Assembly (NCBI RefSeq): GCF_000013645.1 | Contig: NC_007953.1 | Span: 124,001-188,000, forward strand | Length of the DNA stretch: 64,000 nt | Direction of reading: 5' to 3' | DNA from: Paraburkholderia xenovorans LB400 | GTDB lineage: Bacteria > Pseudomonadota > Gammaproteobacteria > Burkholderiales > Burkholderiaceae | In this document: positions 1 through 9,782 of the stretch, in pieces | Layout: every line of letters starts with the position of its first letter | How positions within the stretch are numbered: position 1 is the first letter of the stretch | Position numbers and translations under genes: made by a program | The notes under the pieces: model-generated | Told to the model about the DNA's origin: nothing | Databases searched by the model: none | Seen by the model: the letters and a program-made list of their open reading frames with translations, nothing else

Positions 1-544
1 TCGGAATCTCGCGCGCCTGAAGCGCCTCGGGCAGCGTCGATTTATCGCCCGGAAGGCCGATCGCGATGCCCGCCTCGATCGAGTACACGTCGGGCACCGC
101 AAGTTCTGCGCGGATCCTTTCGCGCTCGATTCCGGCCAGGCCGTGAGCGTGCCATCCGGCAAGACTGGCCTGCAGCGCGAGATAGCCCCACGCCGCCCCG
201 GTGTCGAACGAGTGGGTGGGCGCGGGCACTTCCTCGTTGCCGCCGGGCGGGACGAAAGTGCTCTTCGACAGCACGATGATGATGGCCGCCGCATGCTGCG
301 CCCAGCCGCGATTGAAGTCGTTGAGAAAGCCAAGGAACCGTTCCCAGTGGGCGGTGCCCCGTCTCGCATAGACGAACCGCCACGGCTGGGAGTTGTACGA
401 AGAGGGGGCCCAGCGTGCGGCCTCCAGAAACGTCAGAAGCGTGGATTCGGGAATCAGGTCCTGCGTGAAGGCGCGCGGCGACCAGCGGTTGAGAAACAGT
501 CTGTCTACCGGATGGTCCGCGGTGCGCGAGTTCGATGTCGTCAT
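1..544 (-). CDS. Nitroreductase family protein (C-terminus outside window)
   Basis: FMN-dependent NAD(P)H oxidoreductase of the nitroreductase fold. I translated it from the ATG at 544; 181 codons are visible and no stop is reached before position 1. Near the N-terminus stands NRWSPRAF, the family's typical R-S-P-R-x-F FMN-phosphate region, followed by WAPSSYNSQPWRFV, also typical. It lies 75 bp downstream of the TauD-like gene on the same strand, so the two are probably cotranscribed. In a sulfur context it may supply reduced flavin or reduce an aromatic substrate, but that is inference. No strong ribosome binding site is visible before the ATG. Confidence 0.85.
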   Translation of the reverse strand, partial: MTTSNSRTADHPVDRLFLNRWSPRAFTQDLIPESTLLTFLEAARWAPSSYNSQPWRFVYARRGTAHWERFLGFLNDFNRGWAQHAAAIIIVLSKSTFVPPGGNEEVPAPTHSFDTGAAWGYLALQASLAGWHAHGLAGIERERIRAELAVPDVYSIEAGIAIGLPGDKSTLPEALQAREIP

Positions 545-619
545 AGATGAATCCGTTGAGGGGAAATCTGCAATGGTGAAATGAGGTGTCCCGGTGAATG
601 GCCGTCCGCCCGTATGCGC

Positions 620-1567
620 TCAGTTCAGCGCGACCGCCGCGGCCGCGCTGACAGGCGAGCCTTCGATCGCCACTGATTGACGGCCATCGGGGCCGACCGG
701 CACGTCGCCGACGAGCGTCGTGCGATATAACTGGCGGTCGAAGTCGAGATCGAAAATATCCGTGGGCGCCAGGTGAGCGGTGGCGCGGTTGTCCCAGAAC
801 GCGACACTGCCGGCTTCCCATTTGAAGCGCACGGTGAATTCCGGTCGCGTCGCATGTTCCCAGAGCAATTCCAGCAGCGCCTCGCTCTCGCGGGGCGTCA
901 CGCCAACAATCGATTTCAGAAAGCTCGGACTGACGTAGAGCACCCGTTCGCCGGTTTCCGGATGCACCCTGACGAGCGGATGCTCGGTCACGAGCACGCG
1001 CTGTTCGACGGCTTTGACAAACGCCTCGGTGCCGCTCGCGCCGGCCGGCGGCGTGAAGCGGTGAACGCCGCGCAGGCCGTCCACGAAAGCGCGCAGCGGC
1101 GCCGAAAGCTTTTCATAGGCGAGCGCCAGATTGGTCCACTGCGTATCGCCGCCGTAGGGCGGAATCGTCACGCCGCGCAGGATCGACGCCCACGGCGGAT
1201 TGAGCGCCGCAGTCACGTCCGTGTGCCAGCCGGTCCACGGACGCAGCAGCGCCTGGCCCTCGAAACGCGTCGCCTTGCGGTACTTCGAAATCGAATAAAC
1301 CTCGGGATGACCGTCGACATGACCGAATACCGGATGTCCCAGCGTCGGTTCGCCGAATTGAGCAGAGAACGCGACATGCTGCTCATGGGTCAGAAACTGC
1401 TCGCGGAAGAACACGACCCGCCACCTCAGTAACGCCGCGCGAATCTGCGCGACCTCGCTCGGGTCGAGCTTGCGCGTCAGGTCGACGCCGTGAAGCTCGG
1501 CGCCGATGTGCGCGGAGAGCGGCTTGACTTGAATCGACGGTGTTTCCTGCAATGCGGCTGCGCTCAT
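620..1567 (-). CDS. TauD/TfdA-family Fe(II)/2-oxoglutarate dioxygenase
   Basis: A 315-residue non-haem iron dioxygenase. The family hydroxylates the carbon next to a sulfonate or sulfate ester using 2-oxoglutarate and O2, releasing sulfite or sulfate. The facial triad is visible: H115 and D117 in GWHTDVT and H265 in NRATAHLAP; R278 or R282 near the C-terminus would bind the 2-oxoglutarate carboxylate. Length matches TauD/AtsK (about 280-320). Substrate (taurine, other alkanesulfonate or alkyl sulfate) cannot be told from sequence. It is the first gene of a minus-strand pair with the nitroreductase and is divergent from the MFS transporter, sharing a 255-bp upstream region. Confidence 0.93.
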   Translation of the reverse strand: MSAAALQETPSIQVKPLSAHIGAELHGVDLTRKLDPSEVAQIRAALLRWRVVFFREQFLTHEQHVAFSAQFGEPTLGHPVFGHVDGHPEVYSISKYRKATRFEGQALLRPWTGWHTDVTAALNPPWASILRGVTIPPYGGDTQWTNLALAYEKLSAPLRAFVDGLRGVHRFTPPAGASGTEAFVKAVEQRVLVTEHPLVRVHPETGERVLYVSPSFLKSIVGVTPRESEALLELLWEHATRPEFTVRFKWEAGSVAFWDNRATAHLAPTDIFDLDFDRQLYRTTLVGDVPVGPDGRQSVAIEGSPVSAAAAVALN

Positions 1568-1822
1568 GCAAGGCTCCTGGCGAGGGGAAACGTGTTGGCG
1601 GTCGGCTCACACGTTAAATTCGCCGCGGCTCGAATTCAACCAATCATTGCACATAAGAAAATCAGCCGAAGCGCGAATCCGGGCGCGCCCGGTCATCGTG
1701 TCAGGCGGCAGTGCGCAGGCACTGCGTAATTCCCGCTTTGCATAGATAAATTCGTCGTTTTGCCAGCACGGATCAGATGGCTACCATGCAACGCTTCAGT
1801 CATTCATCCGAAAACCGACATC

Positions 1823-3322
1823 ATGTCCACAGTAGCTTTTCCGTCGGCTGCCGCCGACCCGCAAGCGCCCGCGGACAGCGCGGGCCGTGCCGCTGTCATC
1901 CGCAGCGCGCAGGACGTTGCGCGCATCGTCAATGCGGGTGCCGCAAAGGGTAGCAACGCCCGCATCGTGATCGCGATTGCACTCGGCGGTGTTTTCCTCG
2001 ACGCCTATGACCTGACCTCGCTCGCCTACGGAATCAAGGACATCGCGCGCGAGTTCTCGCTGTCGCCGGTGCAGGTGGGGTTCGTCTCTTCGGCGATCAC
2101 GTTCGGGGCCATTCTCGGCGCGCTGTTCGGCGGCTATCTGACTGACCGTATCGGCCGCTATCGGGTCTTCATGGCCGACATGCTGTTCTTCGTGGTCGCG
2201 GCGATCGCGGCGGGTCTCGCGCCGAACGCCTGGGTGCTCGGCGGCGCGCGTTTTCTGATGGGCTTCGGCGTCGGCCTCGATCTGCCGGTGGCGATGGCCT
2301 TTCTCGCGGAATTCTCGCGAGTGGCGGGCAAAGGTAACAAGGCGGCCAGCGTCGCTGCGTGGTGCCCGGCGTGGTACGCGGCCACCAGCGTCTGCTATCT
2401 GCTGATTCTCGGGCTGTACGCGATTCTGCCGGCACATCATCTCGGCTGGCTTTGGCGTTTGACGCTCGCTTTCGGCGCCGTGCCGGCCATCGCGATCATT
2501 CTCGTGCGTAGCCGCTATATCAGCGAATCGCCGGTATGGGCCGCCAATCAAGGTGATCTCGATGGGGCGGCGCGGATTCTGAAGCGCTCTTACGGCGTCG
2601 ACGCGGTCGTCGAGCGCAGCGATACGCCGGTCAAGGCGCCGCGCGCCGCATCGTGGCGCAACTATGGGGTTCTCTTCAACGCGACCTACCGGCGGCGCAC
2701 GATTCTCGCCGCGGTGATCGGCAGCGCCTCTTCGTTCGGTTACAACGCGATCATCTTCGGCTTGCCGGTGATCATTACGAGCTTTTTCCACCAGGGTCCG
2801 CTCACGACCATCATCGCGGCACTGGCGCTGAATCTGGCGTTTGCGTTCGTGGGCGGATTGATCGGCGTACGCACGGCGCCGACCGTCGGCGCGTGGAAGA
2901 TGACGGTGCTGGGCCATGCGCTGCAATTCGTCTCGCTGATCGGGCTCGCGCTGATCGGCAAACCGGGCAACGGCGCGCTCGTCGTGCTCGCGCTGCTGCT
3001 GCTCGGCGGCTATCTGTTCGGCCAGGGTTTCGGGCCAGGCTCGCACTCGATGACGTATGCGTCGCTTAGTTATCCGACTTCGCTGCGCGGGATCGGCGTG
3101 GGCTTCAACCAGACGCTGGTGCGCTCCGCCTCAACGGTATCGCTGTTTCTGTTTCCGGTGCTGGCTGCCGCGTTCGGCACCAAGGTGTTCTGGGTGATCG
3201 CGATTGCGCCGCTAAGTTCGCTGCTCGTGCTGCTGGCAATCCGCTGGGAGCCGTCGGGCTATGACATCGATGGCGAGGACTACGCGCAGCCGCCAGTCAC
3301 CGCAAAGACGGCGCACGCGTAG
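1823..3322 (+). CDS. MFS transporter, sugar/aromatic-acid-porter-like
   Basis: A proton-coupled secondary transporter of the inner membrane, 499 residues from the ATG at 1823. The loop 2-3 signature is clear (GGYLTDRIGRYRVF, about residues 103-116), and the first membrane segment contains GGVFLDAYDL (about 55-64), with the acidic residues seen in sugar and aromatic-acid porters. About twelve hydrophobic segments follow. An upstream TTG at 1760 is in frame but would add an unconvincing extension, so the ATG is preferred; neither has a good ribosome binding site. Divergent neighbour of the TauD-like gene, so it may import or export that enzyme's organosulfur substrate or product. Substrate unknown. 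Confidence 0.88.
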   Translation: MSTVAFPSAAADPQAPADSAGRAAVIRSAQDVARIVNAGAAKGSNARIVIAIALGGVFLDAYDLTSLAYGIKDIAREFSLSPVQVGFVSSAITFGAILGALFGGYLTDRIGRYRVFMADMLFFVVAAIAAGLAPNAWVLGGARFLMGFGVGLDLPVAMAFLAEFSRVAGKGNKAASVAAWCPAWYAATSVCYLLILGLYAILPAHHLGWLWRLTLAFGAVPAIAIILVRSRYISESPVWAANQGDLDGAARILKRSYGVDAVVERSDTPVKAPRAASWRNYGVLFNATYRRRTILAAVIGSASSFGYNAIIFGLPVIITSFFHQGPLTTIIAALALNLAFAFVGGLIGVRTAPTVGAWKMTVLGHALQFVSLIGLALIGKPGNGALVVLALLLLGGYLFGQGFGPGSHSMTYASLSYPTSLRGIGVGFNQTLVRSASTVSLFLFPVLAAAFGTKVFWVIAIAPLSSLLVLLAIRWEPSGYDIDGEDYAQPPVTAKTAHA

Positions 3323-3487
3323 CGCGAAGCGGAATAAATAAGCAAAGCGAAATTTGTTGGTTTGGGACAGCCTTGTGCACCGCGATACTTGATCCCCGGG
3401 CGCAGGCGCCATCCGCTCCGAACCCGTTGAACCCGTCTCAACCCATCCACTTGCCCGCCGTTCAATTTCCTGGCCGAGCCCGACACC

Positions 3488-4936
3488 ATGACGCTATCCA
3501 CTCATCCCGATCAGCACGCGATCGATACCTTGCGCCTGATCGGCCCAGCGCCGGACAACTGGGTTCCGCCACGCGCCGGCATCGACCATAACGTGGTGAT
3601 TGTTGGCGGTGGACAGACCGGCACTGCGTTCGCTTTTGCGCTGAGGCGCGCCGGCATCGGCCAGGTCAGCGTAATCGACGCCGCGCCTGACGAAGACCAC
3701 GCGGGTGTGTGGCTGAATCGCGCACGGATGAACAAGCTGCGCACGCCAAAAACGCTGGTCGGTCCCGAGGCGGGGTTGCCGGGATTGAGCTTTCAGGCAT
3801 GGTACGAAGCGCGCTTCGGCGCCGCTTCGTATGAGGAAATCGACCGGATTGCGCGCACGCGATGGGCGGAATATCTCGCGTGGTACCGGCATTTTCTCGA
3901 CATTCCGATTCGCTACGGCACGCGCCTCACGCTGATCGAGCCGGTGGACGAGCATTTCCGTTTGCACCTGGAGGTGCGCGACGGCGCCACGGTCAAAAGC
4001 GTGGTGGAAACGGCGCGCAAGATCATCCTCGGCAACGGCGTGGCCGGCAATGGCGCGCCTTACATTCCCCCTGCGCTGAAGAACCTGCCACCCAGTCATC
4101 TGGCACACACCGCCGACGCTATCGATTTCGCGGCGCTGCGCGGCAAATCCGTGGCGGTGATCGGCGCCGCGGCATCCGCGTTTGATGCAGCGGCGACGGC
4201 GCTCGAAGCGGGGGCGGCCGAGGTTCATCTGTTCGCGCGGCGTGAACGTATTGCATCGGTGCCGGTGATCCGCACGCGCGCTTACCCCGGCGCCTACGAC
4301 AATTATTTTCATCTGCCCGACGCGATTCGCTGGGCCCAGGCGCGGCGCTTTCGCCGTGCCGGCTCGACACCCCCTGTGGATGCCGTCGAGCGCGTCACCC
4401 GTTTTCCGAACTTCCATCTGCATCCCGGCACATCGTGGACCGAGGCAGACGTGAGGAACGGACGCGTCGAAACCAGCGTGGCGGGCGAGCCGTTCGCATT
4501 CGATTTCGTGATCGCTGGCACCGGGTATGTGGTCGACCCGGCGCTACGCCCCGAACTCGCGCAGTTGGCCGGGCGCATCCGTCTGTGGCGCGATCAATAC
4601 GTGCCCGCTTCGAACGACAGCGACGACGCACTGGGTGCGTATCCGTATCTCGGCGCCGCGCTCGAATACCTGGAAAAGACCGAGGGAGACGCACCTTACC
4701 TGAGAAATATCCACGTTTACAACCCGGCCGCGTTCGTCAGTTTCGGCTTGCCGGTCGGTGACGTGCCGAGCATGAAGCGCGACATTCCGGCAGTGGTCCA
4801 ACGCATTAGCCGCGATCTGTTTCTCGCCGATCTGCATGCGCATGAAGCGCGCATCAACGGCGACATCGCGGCGGATTTCGACGCTTCCATTTACGCCGGG
4901 AGCATATGGCAGCGCGACAAGGCCGACATCGCGTAA
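3488..4936 (+). CDS. FAD/NAD(P)-binding flavin monooxygenase-like oxidoreductase
   Basis: A 482-residue two-dinucleotide-domain flavoprotein. The N-terminal FAD Rossmann motif is VVIVGGGQTGTAFA (about residues 36-49), and a second nucleotide-binding motif, VAVIGAAASAFDAA (about 222-235), would bind NAD(P)H. This layout is that of FMO/Baeyer-Villiger-type class B monooxygenases or related oxidoreductases. It precedes a complete SsuCBA-like transporter by 50 bp on the same strand and probably acts on the imported compound, perhaps oxidising sulfur or nitrogen. It follows the MFS gene by 165 bp. The specific reaction is not deducible. Confidence 0.85.
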   Translation: MTLSTHPDQHAIDTLRLIGPAPDNWVPPRAGIDHNVVIVGGGQTGTAFAFALRRAGIGQVSVIDAAPDEDHAGVWLNRARMNKLRTPKTLVGPEAGLPGLSFQAWYEARFGAASYEEIDRIARTRWAEYLAWYRHFLDIPIRYGTRLTLIEPVDEHFRLHLEVRDGATVKSVVETARKIILGNGVAGNGAPYIPPALKNLPPSHLAHTADAIDFAALRGKSVAVIGAAASAFDAAATALEAGAAEVHLFARRERIASVPVIRTRAYPGAYDNYFHLPDAIRWAQARRFRRAGSTPPVDAVERVTRFPNFHLHPGTSWTEADVRNGRVETSVAGEPFAFDFVIAGTGYVVDPALRPELAQLAGRIRLWRDQYVPASNDSDDALGAYPYLGAALEYLEKTEGDAPYLRNIHVYNPAAFVSFGLPVGDVPSMKRDIPAVVQRISRDLFLADLHAHEARINGDIAADFDASIYAGSIWQRDKADIA

Positions 4937-4986
4937 AGCGTTTGCACGCGCGCGCTCATCCAACCCAGTCAGGAGGACGAACCCCT

Positions 4987-6045
4987 ATGTCCACCCAGTT
5001 CGAATCGATCGCGCCCCATGCTCCGGCCAGCGGCACGCCCGCTGGCGACGCGACTCGTGCCGCCCCCCGGCGGGGGCTTTCACGCGGAGTACTGAGCGCC
5101 GGCCTCGCAGCGATAGCGTGGCTGGCGAGCGCGGCGCAGACCACGTGGTGGCCGAGTCTCGACGACTGGCCGTACACACGGGAATTCATCGTGCTGAAGC
5201 TGGCGCTTGCGGCGTTCGCTGTCGCATTGGGCGTCGCGGGCTGGCGCGGCTCGCAAAGCCCGTCGCCGACAGCCGCGCGCGCGAGTGCGTGGCTTCGCGC
5301 GATGCCCTGGCTGCTTGCGCTGGCGCTTGGCGTCAGTGCATGGGAAGCCGTCACCGCGCAACTGGAGTGGCTGCCGCGGCCATTTTTTGCGCCGCCGCAG
5401 GCACTGATCGGTGTCTTTGCCGAAGACTATCCGCGGCTGGGTTCGAGTGTCGTGCATTCGTTCGGCTTGCTCGCGTATGGGTACGTGCTCGGCGCAGTGG
5501 CGGGTTTCGTGACGGGTGTGAGCATCGGCTGGTCGCAGGCCGTGAGCTATTGGGTCCATCCGGTTCTGCGCCTGATTGGACCGTTGCCGGCCACCGCATG
5601 GTTGCCGCTGGCCTTCTTCTTCTTTCCGTCGAGCTTCAGCGCGAGCGTGTTTCTGATCGCGCTGGCGACGGCTTTCCCGGTCGCCGTACTGACCTGGTCG
5701 GGCGTGGCCAGCGTCAATCCGGCCTACTACGATATCGCGCGCACGCTCGGCGCGCGGCCCAGCTTTCTGATCCTGCGCGTGGCGATTCCGGCTGCGCTGC
5801 CGTCGGTGTTCGTCGGGCTGTTCATGGGGCTCGGGGCGTCGTTTTCGGTGCTGATCGTCGCGGAGATGATGGGCGTGAAAGCGGGTCTCGGCTGGTATCT
5901 GCAATGGGCGCAAGGCTGGGCCGCGTATTCGAATATGTATGCCGCGTTGCTCGTGATGGCGCTGATGTGCTCCGGTCTGATTACGTTGCTGTTCCGCGTG
6001 CGCGACCGGTTGCTGGCCTGGCAAAAAGGATTGCTCAAATGGTAG
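4987..6045 (+). CDS. ABC transporter permease, SsuC/TauC type
   Basis: Inner-membrane permease of a sulfonate/nitrate/taurine-type importer, 352 residues. The ATG at 4987 is preceded by a strong AGGAGG about ten bases upstream, so I reject the longer frame opening at 4906. After an unusual hydrophilic, Ala/Pro-rich start it has two extra hydrophobic segments (about residues 35-90), then the conserved permease core. The EAA-type cytoplasmic loop YDIARTLGARPSFL...IPAALPSVFVG contacts the ATPase. The 3' end overlaps the ATPase gene by 7 bp, implying translational coupling. Confidence 0.92.
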   Translation: MSTQFESIAPHAPASGTPAGDATRAAPRRGLSRGVLSAGLAAIAWLASAAQTTWWPSLDDWPYTREFIVLKLALAAFAVALGVAGWRGSQSPSPTAARASAWLRAMPWLLALALGVSAWEAVTAQLEWLPRPFFAPPQALIGVFAEDYPRLGSSVVHSFGLLAYGYVLGAVAGFVTGVSIGWSQAVSYWVHPVLRLIGPLPATAWLPLAFFFFPSSFSASVFLIALATAFPVAVLTWSGVASVNPAYYDIARTLGARPSFLILRVAIPAALPSVFVGLFMGLGASFSVLIVAEMMGVKAGLGWYLQWAQGWAAYSNMYAALLVMALMCSGLITLLFRVRDRLLAWQKGLLKW

Positions 6046-6869
6046 CCGTACCCGAAGTGCTGAATCAGTCCGCCGCCGCTTCGCCGGTGCGCGATGCCGC
6101 GCGCATCGACGTACGCCACGTCAGCCATCGCTTTGCGTTGCGCGGCGCGGCACTGCCGGTGTTGCAGGACGTCAGCTTTACGGTGGAGCCGGGCGAGTTC
6201 GTCGCGCTGCTTGGCCCGAGTGGTTGCGGCAAGTCCACTTTGCTGCGGCTCGTGGCCGGGCTCGACGCGCCGACCCAAGGCAGCGTGCACGCCAATGGCG
6301 CTGCGATTACGGGTCCCGATCCGTCGCGCGTGGTCGTGTTCCAGGATCCGACGTTGTATCCGTGGCGTACGGTGCGCGGCAATGTCGCGATCGGTCCGCA
6401 GGCACAGCGCCGTCGCTTTGCCCGGCGCGACGCGGCGCAGGAAGATCACGCGCGGCAAAGAATTGACGCCGCACTGGAACTGGTCGGTCTCAGCGAATTC
6501 GCCGAAGCGTTTCCGCATCAATTGTCAGGCGGCATGGCGCAGCGCGTCGCGTTGGCTCGCGCGCTCGTCAATGATCCGGCGTTGCTGGTGCTGGACGAGC
6601 CGTTCGGCAAGCTCGATTCGCTGACACGCATCCGCATGCAAGGCGAACTGGCGCGGCTGTGGCAGGACGCCCGCTTTTCCGTGCTGCTGGTGACGCACGA
6701 CGTGGAAGAAGCGCTGCTGCTCGCCAACCGCGTGATCGTCTTCAGCGAGCGCCCGGCACGGGTCGTCGCCGAAGTGCGCAACGACGCGCCGTATCCGCGC
6801 CATCGCGACGATCCGAAACTGGTGGCGCTGCGTCGCGAGGTGCTGGCGCAACTTGGACTCGACACCTGA
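6039..6869 (+). CDS. ABC transporter ATP-binding protein, SsuB/TauB type
   Basis: Cytoplasmic ATPase of the preceding importer, 276 residues from the ATG at 6039, which overlaps the permease stop codon. Walker A GPSGCGKST, signature LSGGMAQRVALARAL, Walker B LLVLDEPFGKLD and the switch histidine in LLVTHDVEEA are all intact. The same frame stays open upstream through the permease gene (to about 4836), but that part is out of frame with the permease and has no family similarity, so it is not coding. Confidence 0.94.
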   Translation: MVAVPEVLNQSAAASPVRDAARIDVRHVSHRFALRGAALPVLQDVSFTVEPGEFVALLGPSGCGKSTLLRLVAGLDAPTQGSVHANGAAITGPDPSRVVVFQDPTLYPWRTVRGNVAIGPQAQRRRFARRDAAQEDHARQRIDAALELVGLSEFAEAFPHQLSGGMAQRVALARALVNDPALLVLDEPFGKLDSLTRIRMQGELARLWQDARFSVLLVTHDVEEALLLANRVIVFSERPARVVAEVRNDAPYPRHRDDPKLVALRREVLAQLGLDT

Positions 6870-6910
6870 ACGAATAAAACAATCTATCGCGACCTGAGGA
6901 ACAGTTAACC

Positions 6911-7954
6911 ATGAATCCCTACAATGAATTTCCGCTGAGCCCGGCGCGCCGCGCATGGCTGCGCAAGACCGCCTGGAGCGCGGGTGCCGCCGCGCTGGGC
7001 GGCGCGGTGCTGAGCCTGCCGGGCTCGCTCGCGCTGGCGCAAACGCCGTCCGCGCCGCTCAAGCCGCTCAAGCTCTCATGGAATGCGGGCGCGATCTGTA
7101 CCGCGCCTGTAGCGGTCGCGGTGAAGCAGGGCTTTTTCGCGCGGCACGGTTTGCAGGTCGAACTCGTGAATTTCTCGGGCTCGACCGATCAGTTGCTCGA
7201 AGCCATCGCGACGGGCAAATCCGACGCGGGCGTCGGCATGGCATTACGCTGGATCAAGCCGCTGGAACAAGGTTTCGATGTGAAACTGACCGCCGGCATC
7301 CATGGCGGCTGCATGCGCTTGCTGGCCACGCGCGCGTCGGGCATCGTCGACGTGGCGGGACTGAAGGGCCGCACGATCGGCGTCAGCGATATGGCCAGCC
7401 CGACCAAGAACTTTTTCGCCATCGTGCTGAAGAAGATCGGCGTCGATCCCGAGCGTGACGTGAGCTGGCGCCAGTATCCGGCGAACCTGCTGGGCGAGGC
7501 GCTGAAAAAGGGCGAAGTGCAGGCCATCGCCGACGGCGACCCGACCATCTGGTCGATCCGCGAATCGGATCATTTGTATGAGGTCTCGAATAACCTGTGC
7601 GGCGAATACCAGACGCGCTCCTGCTGCGTGCTCGGCGTGCGCGGGTCGCTGGTGCGGAAGGATCGTGCGACCGCACAGCAGTTGACCCAGGCGCTGCTCG
7701 AAGCGACCGAGTGGACCGCCAATCATCCGGCGGAAGCCGCCGCGATTTTCTCGGCTTATACGCCGTCCGCCGACGTGGGCCAACTGACTGCGATGCTCAA
7801 GACCCACACCGACCACCATCACCCCGTTGGCGACGCGTTTAAAAAGGAAATCTCGCTGTATGCCGACGACCTGAAGACGGTCGGCGTGCTCAATAGCGGA
7901 ACCGATTCGAACCGGCTGGCGGACCGGGTGTTCTCGAACGTGCTGACTGCGTGA
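6911..7954 (+). CDS. ABC transporter substrate-binding protein, SsuA/NMT1-like, Tat-type leader
   Basis: Periplasmic binding protein of the same importer, 347 residues. The leader has a twin-arginine pattern (ARRAWLRK) followed by an Ala-rich hydrophobic stretch and a likely cleavage near LALAQ (about residue 44), so export may be by the Tat route. The mature part starts KLSWNAGAICTAPVAVAVKQGFF, the usual opening of sulfonate/nitrate/taurine SBPs, including the K-x-G-x-F helix. It ends the 3488-7954 operon, 41 bp after the ATPase. Ligand not known; the enzyme context suggests a sulfonate-like molecule. Confidence 0.9.
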   Translation: MNPYNEFPLSPARRAWLRKTAWSAGAAALGGAVLSLPGSLALAQTPSAPLKPLKLSWNAGAICTAPVAVAVKQGFFARHGLQVELVNFSGSTDQLLEAIATGKSDAGVGMALRWIKPLEQGFDVKLTAGIHGGCMRLLATRASGIVDVAGLKGRTIGVSDMASPTKNFFAIVLKKIGVDPERDVSWRQYPANLLGEALKKGEVQAIADGDPTIWSIRESDHLYEVSNNLCGEYQTRSCCVLGVRGSLVRKDRATAQQLTQALLEATEWTANHPAEAAAIFSAYTPSADVGQLTAMLKTHTDHHHPVGDAFKKEISLYADDLKTVGVLNSGTDSNRLADRVFSNVLTA

Positions 7955-8026
7955 GGGGTCGGGCAGGTTCCGGTGCAACGCGCGGTAAGTACGCTGATTG
8001 CGGAACCGTGACGCATGGCGGATGCG

Positions 8027-8046
8027 GCCGGGCGCGTGCGCCCGGC
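8027..8046. terminator. Strong GC hairpin in the 7955-8296 gap, candidate terminator
   Basis: A perfect 9-bp inverted repeat (GCCGGGCGC, 2-base centre, GCGCCCGGC) lies 72 bp after the SBP gene. There is no T-run, so factor-independent termination is uncertain. I see no gene in the rest of this 342-bp gap. Confidence 0.4.
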
Positions 8047-8296
8047 AAACGCGGTAAGCGAGCGTGAATTGCGACGCCGCTCTGCCGTTCGCGCATTGGC
8101 GCAAGCCGGAACATGCGGTTGAAACGCTGTGAACGACGCGTTGACGCAGTGGCGCCGCCGCATCCATAGCGCTGCCATTCGTAGATGCGGATCAGGCCGG
8201 TGAAGCGTGTTCCGGCGAGTCTTTTTCGAGGCCAGGCAGCTTTGTTGCGACGCGATTAAACTGGCGCGACACGGCCTGCAATGGAGATGGACTCAC

Positions 8297-9634
8297 ATGA
8301 CACGTCAGCTTCGCCTTGGCGCTTTCATGCGCCCTGCAACGATCCATACCGGCGCGTGGCGCTACCCTGGTGCCTATCCTGACGCGAACTTCAATTTCGC
8401 GCATCTGAAGCGCTTTGCGCAGACCCTCGAACGCGGACGCTTCGATGCGTTCTTCATGGCCGACCACCTCGCCGTGCTCAACATGCCGGTCGACGCGCTC
8501 AAGCATAGCCACACGGTGACGTCATTCGAACCGCTGACGCTGCTTCCCGCGCTCGCCGCCGTGACCGAAAAGCTGGGCCTCATCGCCACCGCGTCGACGA
8601 CTTTCGACGCGCCCTACCATGTCGCCCGGCGCTTTGCATCGCTCGACCACATCAGCGGCGGACGCGCGGGCTGGAATCTTGTAACCACGTCGAATCCGGA
8701 CGCGGCGCTTAATTTTGGTCTTGAAGAGCACGTCGAGCATGACGAGCGCTACCGGCGCGCGCGCGAATTCTTCGATGTCGTCACGGGCCTCTGGGACAGC
8801 TGGGCCGACGACGCATTTATCCGCGACACGGAAACCGGCACGTTCTTCGATCCGCAGAAGCTGCACGTGCTGAACTACAAGAGCGCCAATTTTTCAGTGC
8901 GGGGTCCGTTGAATATCGCGCGACCGGTACAAGGCTGGCCGGTCATCGTGCAGGCCGGTTCGTCGGAAGCGGGGCGCCAGATCGCGGCCGAGACGGCGGA
9001 GGTGGTGTTCACCGCGCAAAGCTCTCTCGCGGACGGCAAACGCTTCTACGCCGACGTGAAAGGCCGCATGGAGGCGCTCGGCCGGCCGCGGGACCATATG
9101 AAAGTGCTGCCGGCGGCGTTCATAGTGGTCGGCGACACGCTGGAGCAGGCGCGCGAGACGCGTGCGCGGCTCGATACGTTCGTGCATTACGAAAGCGGGA
9201 CCGCGTCGTTATCGATTGCGTTGGGGCACGACATCTCCGGATTCGATCCGGACGGCCCGCTGCCTGCGATTCCCGAGACCAATGCGAGCCGGACGGCGCG
9301 GCAACGCGTCGTCGAATGGGCGCAGCGCGACGGTCTGACGATACGTCAGCTGGCGCAGCGCATTGGGGGTTACTCCGGGCTGGAAATGGTCGGCACGCCC
9401 GCGATGATCGCCGATCAGATGGAGCAGTGGCTGACGGAGGAGGGCTCGGACGGCTTCAATGTGATGTTTTCGCATCTGCCGGCGGGGCTCGATGACTTCG
9501 TCGACAAAGTTATTCCCGAGCTGCAGGCACGCGGCATTTTCCGGCGCGAGTATGAAGGCGCGACATTGCGCGAAAACCTCGGTTTGCCGCGGCCGGAGAA
9601 CCGGTACTTTGCGCCGGGCAGTGAACGGGCGTGA
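8297..9634 (+). CDS. LLM-class FMN-dependent monooxygenase, NtaA/SnaA/DszA family
   Basis: A two-component FMNH2-dependent monooxygenase of about 445 residues. Family features are visible: the opening LRLGAFMRPATIHTGAWR, DHISGGRAGWNLVTTSNP (about residues 115-135), VIVQAGSSEAGRQIAAETAE, and the C-terminal IFRREYEGATLRENLGLPRP tail. Members cleave C-S or C-N bonds (DszA on dibenzothiophene sulfone, NtaA on nitrilotriacetate). The ATG at 8297 is preceded by GGAG at 8283, so the frame opening at 8207 is too long. It needs reduced FMN from a separate reductase; a candidate lies at 53326-53829. Substrate unknown. Confidence 0.93.
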   Translation: MTRQLRLGAFMRPATIHTGAWRYPGAYPDANFNFAHLKRFAQTLERGRFDAFFMADHLAVLNMPVDALKHSHTVTSFEPLTLLPALAAVTEKLGLIATASTTFDAPYHVARRFASLDHISGGRAGWNLVTTSNPDAALNFGLEEHVEHDERYRRAREFFDVVTGLWDSWADDAFIRDTETGTFFDPQKLHVLNYKSANFSVRGPLNIARPVQGWPVIVQAGSSEAGRQIAAETAEVVFTAQSSLADGKRFYADVKGRMEALGRPRDHMKVLPAAFIVVGDTLEQARETRARLDTFVHYESGTASLSIALGHDISGFDPDGPLPAIPETNASRTARQRVVEWAQRDGLTIRQLAQRIGGYSGLEMVGTPAMIADQMEQWLTEEGSDGFNVMFSHLPAGLDDFVDKVIPELQARGIFRREYEGATLRENLGLPRPENRYFAPGSERA

Positions 9635-9782
9635 CGCGTTTTGCCAGTAGCGCCGGTATTCGCATCCAACTGCGCAGCGTTTGATTGATTCTCCGAAAAT
9701 CATTCCACAAAAGCTTGTTTGCCCTTCGTCTTCCGGATAGCTAGATTGATTGGAAATGCATCAAATCGACGGAGGTCGCGTG

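Noticed and set aside
4836..6038. Long open frame leading into the ATPase gene (would give a 677-aa protein)
   Set aside because: It overlaps the permease gene in another frame, reads as Arg/Ala-rich shadow sequence, and the real ATPase starts at 6039.
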